64,000 nt of DNA from Planctomycetota bacterium (GCA_024280885.1 JAJRPF010000066.1:1-64000); one strand, 5' to 3'. Shown: positions 36,167 to 47,906, counted from the first letter of the stretch. The notes: generated by a model from the letters alone, not told the origin. Made by a program: numbers and translations.

Positions 36167-36928
36167 TCAGTCCGCGAAGGGCGTCTCGATCAGGAGTCCG
36201 CCGGCGCCCACGTCCTCGTAGTCCGCGCGCGTCTCCGGCGTGACGCCCTCGATCCAGACGTAGGCACCCCGTTTGGCGAGGTGCGGTACGAGTTTCTCGC
36301 GCACCCGTGCGGGCGACGCAAGCGTCGCATGGATGACGAGGTCGTCCGCGTCCGCCGCTGCGCGCGCGAAATTCGGCAGTCGGCGGACGAGTGCTCCGCG
36401 CCACCCGCCGCCGGTGTGGGGCAGCGATCGCCCCGACGGCAGTGGGCGGGAATCCGTGCGCAAGCGCTTTCCGATGCGCGCGTCCGGGACGACGACGAGA
36501 AAACGACTCCGCAACTCGCTGTGGGCGTCGTTCTTGCGTCCATCGCCGGCCATGATCCCGAGCGCGCCAGCGAGGGCTTCGGTCACGAGCGTGTCGTGGA
36601 TGCGGATGACGAGCCCGATCTTCCGACGCCGCGCTTCGAGCATCGTGTCTTCCAGCGAGACGAGTCGTCCGTCCGCGCAGCGAGCCCGCAGCGCCTCGGA
36701 GAGAGTGAGGTCAGCCAGAGGTCGGTCTGCATCGTCCTTCATCCGCACGTTGGCGTGCGGATGAACCACCGCCCAGCCGTCAGCGGTTGCCCGGGCGTGC
36801 ACGACCACGCGGTCGAAGCCTTGACGGGTGGCTGCTGCGACGAGTGCTCGCCCCGACGGTTGCTTGCCTGGGTCCCGGTTTGCGACGTCGAATTCGACGA
36901 CGGCGACCGTGCGTTCCGCTGCGCTCAT
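36167..36928 (-). CDS. GDPD-fold protein with degenerate active site
   Basis: This 253-residue protein has the layout of glycerophosphodiester phosphodiesterases: an opening beta strand (Val-Ala-Val-Val-Glu-Phe-Asp), a second strand before Gly-Trp-Ala-Val-Val-His-Pro-His-Ala, then Pro-Leu-Ala-Asp-Leu-Thr-Leu-Ser-Glu-Ala-Leu-Arg and Leu-Val-Ser-Leu-Glu-Asp. In active enzymes these places hold His-Arg-Gly, Glu-x-Asp and His-Asp. Here all three are replaced or disrupted, so it is unlikely to have normal activity. It overlaps the upstream hydrolase gene by four bases (ATGA) and is preceded by GAGGAACGAGCG, so it is the second gene of a two-gene operon. The fold assignment is by motif only. Confidence 0.6.
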   Translation of the reverse strand: MSAAERTVAVVEFDVANRDPGKQPSGRALVAAATRQGFDRVVVHARATADGWAVVHPHANVRMKDDADRPLADLTLSEALRARCADGRLVSLEDTMLEARRRKIGLVIRIHDTLVTEALAGALGIMAGDGRKNDAHSELRSRFLVVVPDARIGKRLRTDSRPLPSGRSLPHTGGGWRGALVRRLPNFARAAADADDLVIHATLASPARVREKLVPHLAKRGAYVWIEGVTPETRADYEDVGAGGLLIETPFAD

Positions 36929-37773
36929 CGCTCGTTCCTCCGCGTGTGGGCGTCCACCTCGGAGAGAAACGGGACGAGCGCCTGCAGGCAGGTGCGGGAA
37001 TGGGTTGCGAAGGGGGCGTGACCGGCCGAGTCGAGCACGATGACACGCGAGGACGGGAGTCGCGCGAGCCGCCGCGTCACCCGCGCGGGCACCGCCGCAT
37101 CCCGGGCGCCATGGATCACGAGCGCGGGCTGCGGGATCTCGCCGAGCCGTCGCTGCACGGCGTCGCCTTCGCGTCGGAGTGCTCCGACGAGCCGCCGCCC
37201 GTACGCGAGCGTCCGATGGGCCATCTGCGTGCGCAGCGCGTCATGGATGGGGCTCCCTCCCGGCGGGTCCCAACTCGTCGGGATCAACGCGCGCGGGAGC
37301 ACGCGGTGATAGCGTCGCCTCGGAACCAGGTCGTGAAAGAGTGCGGCCGCGCGGACCGGGAGCGAGAGATCACTCCATGCCGAGAGAGCGCCGAAGAGCA
37401 CCAATCCGGCCACGCGTTCGGGATGGTGCAACGCCGCGTGGAGGGCGATCAATCCGCCGAGCGACGCGCCGCCGAGGATCACCTTCCGAGGGCAGCCCGC
37501 CAGCTGCGCATGCTCCAGCAGGAGGCTGCTGATCTCTGCCAGATCGTGGCCGTTCGGCAGGTGATTGGGCGGATTCCAGAAGATGACCGGGCGCGCCTCG
37601 GCGAGGGGGGCGAGCGCTTCGAACGCGCGACCGTCGAGCCCGAAGCCCGGCACGAGAAAAAAGGGCGTCGCTTCGCCCGGCGTCAACGCAGGTACGAACA
37701 CGCTCGTCGTCCGATCGTGGATCGGGTCGCGATCGTAGGGGCGGGTCTCCAGTCGAATGCCGTCGGCGGCCAT
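36925..37773 (-). CDS. Alpha/beta hydrolase
   Basis: This 282-residue alpha/beta-hydrolase has the oxyanion region Phe-Phe-Leu-Val-Pro-Gly-Phe-Gly, the nucleophile elbow Gly-Gly-Ala-Ser-Leu-Gly-Gly (about residue 123), an acidic strand near Gly-Ala-Arg-Asp-Ala-Ala-Val-Pro, and the catalytic His in Ser-Ala-Gly-His-Ala-Pro-Phe near the end. These are the marks of small esterases or lactonases; the substrate is unknown. A leaderless-type promoter (TATCCT, 7 nt before ATG) lies in the 50-bp gap shared with queA. Confidence 0.88.
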   Translation of the reverse strand: MAADGIRLETRPYDRDPIHDRTTSVFVPALTPGEATPFFLVPGFGLDGRAFEALAPLAEARPVIFWNPPNHLPNGHDLAEISSLLLEHAQLAGCPRKVILGGASLGGLIALHAALHHPERVAGLVLFGALSAWSDLSLPVRAAALFHDLVPRRRYHRVLPRALIPTSWDPPGGSPIHDALRTQMAHRTLAYGRRLVGALRREGDAVQRRLGEIPQPALVIHGARDAAVPARVTRRLARLPSSRVIVLDSAGHAPFATHSRTCLQALVPFLSEVDAHTRRNER

Positions 37774-37780
37774 CCGCGGG

Positions 37781-37786
37781 AGGATA
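37781..37786 (-). promoter_or_regulatory. -10 hexamer TATCCT, leaderless-type promoter of the hydrolase
   Basis: On the minus strand TATCCT is followed by 7 nt and the ATG at 37773, with no Shine-Dalgarno. The divergent queA promoter lies in the same 50-bp gap. Confidence 0.5.
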
Positions 37787-37811
37787 CGGCGGCGGTGCGG
37801 GGCCTCCTCGC

Positions 37812-37817
37812 TATCGT
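37812..37817 (+). promoter_or_regulatory. -10 hexamer TATCGT, leaderless-type promoter of queA
   Basis: TATCGT is followed by 6 nt and the GTG start at 37824, with no Shine-Dalgarno. It is back-to-back with the hydrolase promoter. Confidence 0.45.
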
Positions 37818-37823
37818 CCCGCG

Positions 37824-38962
37824 GTGCGTGCCTCTGACTTCGACTTCGATCTGCCGCCGGAACTGATCGCCCAGGCTCCGCCGCCGCGGCGCGAGGATGC
37901 GCGCTTGCTCGCCCTTGCGCGCGGTGCGGGGACCGTGAGCCACCACGAAATCGCGGATCTCGCGGATCTGCTCCGTCCGGGCGACCTGCTCGTGGTGAAT
38001 GACACCCGCGTGCTCGCGGCCCGGATTTTCGGCCGCCGGGCGACCGGCGGCAAGGTCGAGGCGCTCCTACTCGAACCGTCGCCCGCTCATGGCGACGGCG
38101 CCTGGACGGCGATCGTGCGGGCGGGCGGAACGCTGCGGGTGGGCGAACGGATCGAGGTCGGGGCCGCTTCCCGGGACGACTCCGGGGACGATTCGCGCAG
38201 CGGTGTCGGTGGGGATGCCGGTGGGGATGCCGGTGGGGATGACCGTGCCGGTGAAGAGCGTGGCGGGGGGGCGCTGGAGATCGTCGCGCTGCTCGGATCG
38301 GGTCGCTTCGCCGTGCGCGGTGTGCGCGAGCCGGTGCCCGCGCTCATGGAGCACGCTGGGAAGTTGCCGTTGCCGCCGTACATCCGTCGCGAGACGGTCG
38401 ATCCGCGCGACGCTCTCGATCGCGAGCGCTACCAGACGATCTTCGCCGAACAACCCGGGGCGATCGCCGCACCGACGGCCGGGCTGCATCTCACGCGCGG
38501 TCTCGTCGCGCGCCTCGCGGAGCGTGACATCAGCGTAGCCCGCGTGACGCTGCATGTCGGCGTCGGGACGTTTCTGCCGATCCGGACCGACGACCTCGAT
38601 CAGCACGCCATGCACGAGGAGCGCTTCCACGTGTCTGCGGAGACGGCGGATGCCGTGCGCGCGGCCCGGTCGGAGGGGCGGCGCGTCGTGGCTGTTGGTA
38701 CGACGACGGTGCGCGCGCTCGAGGCCTCCGCCGCGAGATCGAACAACGGCCTGCCCGCAGAAGGGGCCGCGCGCACGGATCTCTTCATCCGCCCGGGCCA
38801 TGCCTTTCGCGCGGTGGACGCACTCCTGACGAACTTTCACCTTCCGCGCTCGACGCTGCTCTGTCTCGTCAGCGCGCTCGCCGGGCGAGATCATGTTCTG
38901 GCGGCGTATCGCGAGGCGGTCGCCGAGCGCTACCGCTTCTTCAGCTACGGCGACGCGATGCT

Positions 38963-38972
<10 letters not shown>
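37824..38972 (+). CDS. queA: S-adenosylmethionine:tRNA ribosyltransferase-isomerase
   Basis: This 382-residue enzyme transfers and isomerises the ribosyl group of SAM onto 7-aminomethyl-deazaguanine in tRNA, giving epoxyqueuosine. Family phrases are visible: Phe-Asp-Leu-Pro-Pro-Glu-Leu-Ile-Ala-Gln, Leu-Val-Val-Asn-Asp-Thr-Arg-Val, Pro-Pro-Tyr-Ile-Arg, Tyr-Gln-Thr-Ile-Phe-Ala, Ala-Ala-Pro-Thr-Ala-Gly-Leu-His, and Thr-Asn-Phe-His-Leu-Pro. The start is GTG. Residues about 115-150 form an acidic Gly/Asp/Arg/Ser-rich insertion encoded in part by three 12-bp repeats (38211-38246); it is absent from typical homologues and probably a surface loop. The last codons overlap an 11-bp repeat. Confidence 0.95.
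38211..38246. repeat. 12-bp tandem repeat (GGGGATGCCGGT, 3 copies) within queA
   Basis: Two exact copies and one variant copy (GGGGATGACCGT) encode Gly-Asp-Ala-Gly units of the acidic insertion in QueA. The unit keeps the reading frame. Confidence 0.8.
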
Positions 38973-42034
<3,062 letters not shown>

Positions 42035-42051
<17 letters not shown>

Positions 42052-42715
42052 CGGCGGCGCGGAGCGAGCGCGCGGCTGCGGCCGGATCGGCCGCGGCCAG
42101 CACGCCGGAGCAGACGGCGATACGTTGGAAGCCAGCGCCCGCGACGTCGGCGACGGACGATCCGTCGATCCCCCCGATCGCGAACGCAGGTACGCCTGCG
42201 TCCTCGGCCTGCGCCGCGAGCGGCGCCAATTCCGCAGGCGAGCTCACGTTGACGGGGCTGCCCTTCGTGGCGGTGGGGAAGACGCTGCCCACGCCCACGT
42301 AGTCGCAGCCGTCAGCGAGGGCGCGCTGCAACTCGTCGGCGTCGTGGGTCGAGATCCCGATGACGGCATCGGGGCCGAGGATCGCGCGCGCTTCCGCGAC
42401 CGACGTATCGCCCTGCCCGAGATGCACGCCGTCGGCGCCGACAGCCCGCGCGATCTCGACCCGATCGTTCACGACGAAGAGTCTGCGGTGCGCCGTGCAA
42501 ACGGCCTGCAGCACGGCTGCGCGCCGTGCGAACTCTTCGTCGCCGAGATCCTTCTCGCGCAACTGCACGACGTCCACGCCACCGCGAAGCGCGTCCTCGG
42601 CCGCCACGATCCACGGCATGGCCGCGACCGACTCGGTTACGAGCAGGTACAAATGCGCAGCGCGGAGGCGCTTGCGCAGGCTCTCACGGGACGGAGTGAA
42701 GGGTGTGCCGGTCAC
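42035..42715 (-). CDS. thiE: Thiamine phosphate synthase
   Basis: This 226-residue TIM barrel joins HMP pyrophosphate to the thiazole phosphate to make thiamine phosphate. Family features: Val-Val-Gln-Leu-Arg-Glu-Lys-Asp (substrate-binding loop), Arg-Leu-Phe-Val-Val-Asn-Asp-Arg-Val, Ala-Asp-Gly-Val-His-Leu-Gly-Gln, Ile-Gly-Ile-Ser-Thr-His, Asp-Tyr-Val-Gly-Val-Gly-Ser-Val-Phe-Pro-Thr-x-Thr-Lys and Ala-Ile-Gly-Gly-Ile. The GTG start lies 8 nt after a minus-strand TAGACT (42724-42729). No TPP riboswitch was recognised upstream, and no other thiamine gene is nearby. Confidence 0.94.
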
Positions 42716-42723
42716 GCGCCGTC

Positions 42724-42729
42724 AGTCTA
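42724..42729 (-). promoter_or_regulatory. -10 hexamer TAGACT, leaderless-type promoter of thiE
   Basis: On the minus strand TAGACT is followed by 8 nt and the GTG start at 42715. There is no room for a 5' leader or riboswitch. Confidence 0.45.
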
Positions 42730-42784
42730 TGCGTGAGACACCCGCTCGGGCCAGACGTGGTATGCTTCTCAAGGTCCGCTTCTC

Positions 42785-42790
42785 TAGGTT
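42785..42790 (+). promoter_or_regulatory. -10 hexamer TAGGTT, leaderless-type promoter
   Basis: TAGGTT is 7 nt before the ATG at 42798 and 4 nt before an adjacent ATG at 42795. The common 7-nt spacing favours the second ATG. Confidence 0.4.
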
Positions 42791-42797
42791 GCCCATG

Positions 42798-43760
42798 ATG
42801 TCGTCCCCCAAACTTCTCCTCGGAGTGCTCGTCGTCCTGCTGGCTGCGGGCACCGCGTCGGCCGATTCCGTTCACCTGACGAATGGTGGTGTGGTCGAGG
42901 GCAAGGCCCGTCGCGTCGGCCAGAAGGTGATTGTCGAGACTCCGGCCGGGACGCTCGAACTCGCGGCTTCCGAGGTGCGCAAGATCGTCGTCGGGAGGAC
43001 GCGCCACGATCGCTACGTCGAGCGCCGTGATGCGCTCGCAGCCGCCGAAGCTGCGCGAGACAAGCTCGGCGGCGCCGACACTGCAGACGCCGACAACGTG
43101 AAGAGCCGATCCAAGAGCGCCGACGCCCACGTTGCGCTCGGAGATTGGTGCAAGAGCGAGGGACTTGCGACCGAGGCGCGCCGTCATTGGCGCCGCGCTG
43201 TCGAGCTCTCCCCCGATCATCGCGCGGCGCACGGTCGCCTGGATCACGTGCGCCACGACGGCCGCTGGATGACCGAGAGCGAGTACTACAAGGCCCGTGG
43301 TTTCGTGCGTCGCAAGGGTGCGTGGGTTCAAGCCGACGACGTCGAGCGCGCCGATCGTGAGCGCAAGCGGAAGCTCGCCACGCGCGCCCACCAGCGGAAG
43401 ATCGAGAGCTGCGTTCGTCGCATGAGCTCGATGAAGCGCAAGAAGCGGCTGCTCGCGAAGGTCGAGCTCCAGGAGTACGCCGAGGGACGCGGCGACCTGC
43501 GTCTCGCCGCGTTCGCCTCGCGCGTTGCCGAGCACTACAACGACCAGTGGCGGCAGGTTCGCCTCCAGCTCAGTCGGGGCCGCGTGCTGACGGAGGTCCG
43601 GGCGACGACGTCCAGGCTGAAACGCCCCATCCAGGAGATCCAGACGAGCCTCGGAGCCAACTCGACGCCCGTCCGCATCCAGCTCCCCGAGTTGGCGATC
43701 GCCTCGATCAAGACAACGGTCCTCATACCGGCCGATATCCAGCTCGACGAAGACGACTGA
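42798..43760 (+). CDS. Exported TPR-like protein with basic helical region
   Basis: From the ATG at 42798 this is 320 residues, with a signal peptide (hydrophobic residues about 5-20, Ala-Ser-Ala-Asp). A short SH3-like beta segment (Asn-Gly-Gly-Val-Val-Glu-Gly-Lys-Ala; Glu-Val-Arg-Lys-Ile-Val-Val-Gly) comes first. Next is one TPR-like unit (Ala-Asp-Trp-Cys-style start, Ala-Arg-Arg-His-Trp-Arg-Arg-Ala-Val-Glu-Leu-Ser-Pro-Asp-His-Arg) and then Trp-Met-Thr-Glu-Ser-Glu-Tyr-Tyr-Lys. Similar stretches occur in many planctomycete secreted proteins. A long Lys/Arg-rich helix follows and the C-terminus is beta-rich. The role is unknown. An upstream extension is rejected because it lies antisense to thiE. 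Confidence 0.72.
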   Translation: MSSPKLLLGVLVVLLAAGTASADSVHLTNGGVVEGKARRVGQKVIVETPAGTLELAASEVRKIVVGRTRHDRYVERRDALAAAEAARDKLGGADTADADNVKSRSKSADAHVALGDWCKSEGLATEARRHWRRAVELSPDHRAAHGRLDHVRHDGRWMTESEYYKARGFVRRKGAWVQADDVERADRERKRKLATRAHQRKIESCVRRMSSMKRKKRLLAKVELQEYAEGRGDLRLAAFASRVAEHYNDQWRQVRLQLSRGRVLTEVRATTSRLKRPIQEIQTSLGANSTPVRIQLPELAIASIKTTVLIPADIQLDEDD

Positions 43761-44083
43761 TCGAGCGCTCCCGACGGCTCGGCTGTCAGCCTGACAGCAG
43801 CGCCTCGTCGCATGGCGTCGGCTGACATCCTGGCACGCGCGTCGTCGCCGTGCATGAGCGCTGCAAGTCGTTACAGGCGTAAGGTTTAGAGGAATGGCTT
43901 GCCGGCCGTCATCCTTGGTATCGGCCTTGCTCCCTGCACGCCACGCCGTGTCGTGGTTCTGCCACGCATTGCGGTCGGGGTTGCTCTGCGCGAGTCGCCC
44001 CCGAGAGAGCGATCCAGAAGCAACCAGCGTCGCGATGGGCGGCGGATCGAAACCGCCGTCCACGATGAGGAGATGGAACGACC
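43761..44083. other. groES upstream region with a 15-bp palindrome, no CIRCE seen
   Basis: The gap holds CTGTCAG-C-CTGACAG (43783-43797), a perfect 7-1-7 inverted repeat, and a related half (ggctgaca, about 43820). No TTAGCACTC-N9-GAGTGCTAA element was found by eye. A possible -10 is TAAGGTTTAGAG near 43881. GAGGAG precedes the groES ATG. Short open frames here have no support. Confidence 0.4.
43783..43797. promoter_or_regulatory. Palindrome CTGTCAG-C-CTGACAG upstream of groES
   Basis: The repeat is about 290 bp before groES and follows the end of the preceding gene by 23 bp, so it could be an operator or a hairpin. It is not followed by a T tract. Confidence 0.3.
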
Positions 44084-44383
44084 ATGGCCAAGCCGAATAT
44101 CAAGCCGATCAACGACAAGGTGCTCGTGAAGCGTCTCGAGGCCGAGACGACGACGGCGGGCGGCATCGTGCTGCCGGATAACGCCAAGGAGAAGCCGAAG
44201 GAGGGCACGATCGTCGCCGTGGGCAACGGTCGTCTGCTCAAGAGCGGTGAGCGCAGCCAGTTCCAGGTCGCCAAGGGCGATCGCGTCATCTTCTCTTCGT
44301 ACGCCGGCACCGAGATCAAGGTGCAGGGTGTGGACTACCTGATCCTGGGCGAGGACGACATCCTCGCCGTTGTCGAGGGCTAA
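44084..44383 (+). CDS. groES: Co-chaperonin GroES
   Basis: This 99-residue lid of the GroEL chamber has the family features Pro-Ile-Asn-Asp-Lys-Val-Leu-Val-Lys, Thr-Ala-Gly-Gly-Ile-Val-Leu-Pro-Asp in the mobile loop region, Gly-Thr-Ile-Val-Ala-Val-Gly and Gly-Asp-Arg-Val-Ile-Phe. It is followed by groEL after 97 bp in the standard order. Confidence 0.97.
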   Translation: MAKPNIKPINDKVLVKRLEAETTTAGGIVLPDNAKEKPKEGTIVAVGNGRLLKSGERSQFQVAKGDRVIFSSYAGTEIKVQGVDYLILGEDDILAVVEG

Positions 44384-44480
44384 TCGCCCTCCGTTCTCGT
44401 GAGAGCCGCCTCGCAAGGGGTGCCTCCGCGCGAGACCCCTCCCCTCCGCCCAAGAAGCAGCAGAAAGAAGGCAGACAACG

Positions 44481-46169
44481 ATGAGTGCGAAGAAGATCGC
44501 CTACGACCAGGAAGCCCGCGAGAACACGCGCCGCGGCGTCAACGCCCTCGCGCGCGCCGTCAAGGTCACGCTCGGTCCCCGCGGCCGGAACGTCTTGATC
44601 GAGAAGAGCTTCGGCGCCCCGCAGGTCACCAAGGACGGTGCCACGGTGGCGAAGGAGGTCGAGCTCAAGGACCGCTACGAGAACATCGGCGCGATCATGG
44701 TGCGCGAGGTCGCCACCAAGACGGCCGACGTCGCGGGTGACGGCACGACCTCCGCGGTCGTTCTCGCCGAGGCCATCTTCGAGGAGGGCCTCAAGAACGT
44801 CGCCGCTGGCGCCTCGCCACTCGGCATCAAGAGCGGTATCGAGATCGCGGTCGAGCACGTCGTTGCCCGTCTCGCGAAGGACTCGATCAAGATCAAGGGC
44901 GACAACGAAGAGCAGATCGCTCAGGTTGCCGCGATCGCCGCAAACAACGACGCGGAGATCGGCGCCAAGATCGCCGAGGCCATCACGAAGGTCGGCGCCA
45001 ACGGTGTCGTCACCATCGAGGAAGGCCGCGGGATCACGACTGACGTCGAGTGGAAAGAGGGCATGCAGTTCGACAAGGGCTGGCTCTCGCCGCACTTCGT
45101 CAACAAGCCAGCGAACATGGAGAGCGTCCTCGAGGACGCGTTCGTCCTGATCCACGAGAAGAAGATCTCGTCCATCAAGGACATGCTGCCGCTCCTCGAG
45201 AAGGTCGCGAAGGCTGGCAAGCCGCTCGTGATCCTCGCCGAGGATGTCGAGGGCGAGGCGCTCGCCACGCTCGTCGTCAACCGTCTGCGCGGCACGCTCG
45301 AGGTTTGCGCGGTCAAGGCGCCCGGCTTCGGCGATCGTCGCAAGGCCATGCTGCAGGACATCGCGGTTCTGACCGGCGCCACGCCGATCTTCGAGGACCT
45401 CGGCGTTCAGCTCGAGAACGTTGACATCAGCGATCTCGGCAGCGCGAAGAAGATCATCGTCACGAAGGACGACACCACGATCGTCGAGGGCGCGGGCAAG
45501 AAGAAGGACATCGCTGCGCGCGTCGAGCAGATCCGTAACGAGCTCGACGCCAGCACGAGCGACTACGACGGCGAGAAGCTCCAAGAGCGCCTCGCCAAGC
45601 TCGCAGGTGGCGTGGCCCAGATCAACGTGGGCGCCGCGACCGAGGTCGAGATGAAGGAGCGCAAGATGCGCGTCGAGGACGCGCGTGACGCGACGTTCGC
45701 GGCTCTCGAAGAGGGCATCCTCCCCGGCGGCGGGACCGCGCTCCTGCGCGCGAAGGTTGCGCTCGAAGGCCTCGAGAAGGGCGACGACTACAGCGACGAC
45801 GTGAAGGTCGGGATCAGCATCGTGCGCCGCGCGCTCGAGGCCCCGATCCGTCAGATCGCCAAGAACGCTGGCGTCGACGGCTCGATCGTCGTGGACAAGG
45901 TCCAGGCCGGTAAGAAGTCGTTCGGCTACAACGCCGCGACCGAGGTGTATGGCGACATGGTGAAGATGGGCGTGATCGATCCCCGCAAGGTGGTCCGCAC
46001 ATCGCTCCAGAACGCCGCGTCGGTGAGCACTCTTCTGCTCACCACCGAGGCCGTGATCACCGAGATCCCGGAGAAGAAGCCCGCGATGCCCGCCGGTGGC
46101 GGCGACATGGGCGGTATGGGTGGTGGCATGGGCGGTATGGGTGGAATGGGAGGCATGGGCGGCTTCTAG
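44481..46169 (+). CDS. groEL: Chaperonin GroEL
   Basis: This 562-residue protein-folding chaperonin has the family N-terminus, the ATP-binding Gly-Asp-Gly-Thr-Thr-(S/A)-Ala, the apical-domain segments, and the late Gly-Gly-Gly-Thr-Ala-Leu-Leu. It ends with a repeated Gly-Gly-Met tail (about 11 Gly/Met-rich codons from 46108). The length is normal. A strong AGAAGG-type ribosome-binding site lies just before the ATG. Only one groEL copy is seen in this window. Confidence 0.98.
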   Translation: MSAKKIAYDQEARENTRRGVNALARAVKVTLGPRGRNVLIEKSFGAPQVTKDGATVAKEVELKDRYENIGAIMVREVATKTADVAGDGTTSAVVLAEAIFEEGLKNVAAGASPLGIKSGIEIAVEHVVARLAKDSIKIKGDNEEQIAQVAAIAANNDAEIGAKIAEAITKVGANGVVTIEEGRGITTDVEWKEGMQFDKGWLSPHFVNKPANMESVLEDAFVLIHEKKISSIKDMLPLLEKVAKAGKPLVILAEDVEGEALATLVVNRLRGTLEVCAVKAPGFGDRRKAMLQDIAVLTGATPIFEDLGVQLENVDISDLGSAKKIIVTKDDTTIVEGAGKKKDIAARVEQIRNELDASTSDYDGEKLQERLAKLAGGVAQINVGAATEVEMKERKMRVEDARDATFAALEEGILPGGGTALLRAKVALEGLEKGDDYSDDVKVGISIVRRALEAPIRQIAKNAGVDGSIVVDKVQAGKKSFGYNAATEVYGDMVKMGVIDPRKVVRTSLQNAASVSTLLLTTEAVITEIPEKKPAMPAGGGDMGGMGGGMGGMGGMGGMGGF

Positions 46170-46314
46170 CCGACCTGCTTTCTTCCGGCCGCGCGCCGCA
46201 CGTCAATTCGTTTGCGCCGTCTCTTCGGTCTCGCCCTCGCGGCGACCGGAGAGGCGGCGTTTCGATTCGAGTTGCGCGGTGCGCTGCACGATCGCGTCGT
46301 GCGGCGCCGGGCCG

Positions 46315-47109
46315 TCAGTCGGCGAGCATCCACTCGTAGGGCGTGCCGCGCAGTGCGTCCGCGACTTCGTCGAAGTTCTCGATCAGCGCTGAGAGCGGCT
46401 CGGGATGCAGGCGCCGCGTGTGAATCTCGGCTGGCGCCGGCGACAGTTCGAGGAACGCACACGTGCGGGAGTACGCCGCGTGCGGGCTCTCTGCGGCGAT
46501 GTCGTCCTCGAACGAGAGCTCCAGGACGTTCTGGTCTGTCAGCCGTCGGCGCAACTCGGCGTAGGCCGCGCTCACGTCGGCCAGGCAATCGACGAGAGGC
46601 TTGGGCGCTGTGTGCTTCCAGAATTTCCAGCGCGCCACGTCGAGGCGCACGCGCTCCGGCGGTCCTGCGGGAGCGTCGGTGGCCGCGTGATGGCGCTTGT
46701 TGCGCGTCCCTGCCGCGCTCGAGAGCATTACTCGTAGCGTGTTGCGACGTTCGAGAATCACGTGGTGCGTGACCCCGACGCGCGCCAACTCTGCTATGTA
46801 CTCGGCCAGCGAGAGCTGGAGTGTGAGCAGGTGCTGCGAGTCGAGGAACTTGATCTCGAACCCGTAGTAGCGCCGTCCCGCGGCCCACATGCTGCGGCGG
46901 AGGAACGACTCCGAGTCCCAGCGTTCGAGGCGCCGGTTACTGCGTGTCCAGCGGTGAAAGTAGATCTCGCGATCCCAGCGGATCGCCGGATGTTGGTGAA
47001 GTAGGTTGCCGAGCACGGAACTGCCGCAGCGGCCGATGTGGTACATCGCCACCGAACCTCGGCGCAGCGGCGAGAGCGGGAGTCCGCAGAGTTGGTCAAC
47101 GCCGCGCAC
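46315..47109 (-). CDS. Sulfotransferase family protein
   Basis: This 264-residue protein starts at a GTG. It has the PAPS 5'-phosphosulfate-binding loop (Tyr-His-Ile-Gly-Arg-Cys-Gly-Ser-Ser-Val-Leu, residues about 23-33) and a 3'-phosphate-binding segment (Leu-Glu-Arg-Arg-Asn-Thr-Leu-Arg-Val-Met-Leu-Ser). The remaining sequence has Asp-Arg-Glu-Ile-Tyr-Phe-His-Arg and a C-terminal Leu-Ser-Phe-Glu-Asp-Asp. These fit an N-terminal P-loop sulfotransferase fold; the acceptor could be a carbohydrate or lipid. It is convergent with groEL. Confidence 0.82.
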   Translation of the reverse strand: MRGVDQLCGLPLSPLRRGSVAMYHIGRCGSSVLGNLLHQHPAIRWDREIYFHRWTRSNRRLERWDSESFLRRSMWAAGRRYYGFEIKFLDSQHLLTLQLSLAEYIAELARVGVTHHVILERRNTLRVMLSSAAGTRNKRHHAATDAPAGPPERVRLDVARWKFWKHTAPKPLVDCLADVSAAYAELRRRLTDQNVLELSFEDDIAAESPHAAYSRTCAFLELSPAPAEIHTRRLHPEPLSALIENFDEVADALRGTPYEWMLAD

Positions 47110-47274
47110 TGCCCCGCGGGCCAGATTGGTCCAACGCGGCGGGAAGCGATTGGCGACGGACGTACGCAGTGAGGCGATCGGCGTGGATCTCAGTGTGCGT
47201 CGCGAAGGTCCGGCACGGCGCGGGCCCGCGCACGTGTTGCGGGCATCCGCTCACATCAGCATGCCAGCCGCTGC

Positions 47275-47351
47275 TGGTACCCCCACCAGGGTTCGAACCT
47301 GGAACCCCCGCCTTCGGAGGGCGGTACTCTATCCAGTTGAGCTATGGGGGC
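47275..47351 (-). tRNA. tRNA-Arg (anticodon CCG)
   Basis: On the minus strand a 7-bp acceptor stem with a G1-U72 wobble pair, a D arm, an anticodon stem around the loop CTCCGAA (anticodon CCG) and a T arm with GGTTCGAACCC are seen. An encoded CCA is at 47275-47277. It reads CGG codons. Confidence 0.95.
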
Positions 47352-47423
47352 ACCGTGAGTCGGCCGACGCCACGATCTCGCAGCGCGGCGGGGATCGTAG
47401 GACTGCTCCACCCTGCCGGAGAG

Positions 47424-47729
47424 CTAATCCCGACGCTCGCCTGGCCGCTGTGCCGACGGACCGCACGTCGTGGATGCGCTCCCTACGGCGCCTCGGTTCG
47501 CGGACGAGTCTCCCGACTTTGTTGCGGGGGGCGCGGCGCCGCCTGTCTGCACGCGCGCCACGCGCCGTAGAGCGAGTGAACTCCCGTCGTGGGCACGGAT
47601 GAGCCAGGGGATGAGTTCCGTCGCGCTGTGGGGTGTCGCACCCGTGTCGATGGCGTGGAGCAGCGCGGGGAGCCAGAACCCACACAGGAAGGGGGACAGC
47701 ATAGGCGAGAGTGCTCTCATGTAGCTCAT
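47424..47729 (-). CDS. Small hypothetical protein, weak call
   Basis: An ATG at 47729 opens a 101-residue minus-strand frame with a hydrophobic N-terminal segment (Leu-Ser-Pro-Phe-Leu-Cys-Gly-Phe-Trp-Leu-Pro-Ala-Leu-Leu) followed by polar, Ser/Ala/Arg-rich sequence. No domain, no clear ribosome-binding site and no neighbour support are seen. It is the only plausible content in the 555-bp gap between tRNA-Arg and the NeuB-like gene, which is otherwise featureless. Confidence 0.3.
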   Translation of the reverse strand: MSYMRALSPMLSPFLCGFWLPALLHAIDTGATPHSATELIPWLIRAHDGSSLALRRVARVQTGGAAPPATKSGDSSANRGAVGSASTTCGPSAQRPGERRD

Positions 47730-47906
47730 GGATGGCAGCGTACTACGTCGTCCGTCGCGTGAGCGGCGGAGGCGTTCCCCGAGCCCGCGTCTCTCCGGAT
47801 CGACGCCGACCCGCCGTCGGATCTCCTGCTCGCGCGCGCCCTCTGGGAGACTACGCGCGGAACGACACGCACGGGCCCTGCGGGGCCGACACGGAGGAAT
47901 TGTCCG

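Noticed and set aside
42716-42797. TPP riboswitch for thiE
   Set aside because: The proposed thiE promoter leaves no leader and no THI-box sequence was seen.
43761-44083. CIRCE/HrcA operator upstream of groES
   Set aside because: No TTAGCACTC-N9-GAGTGCTAA or close match was seen in the gap.
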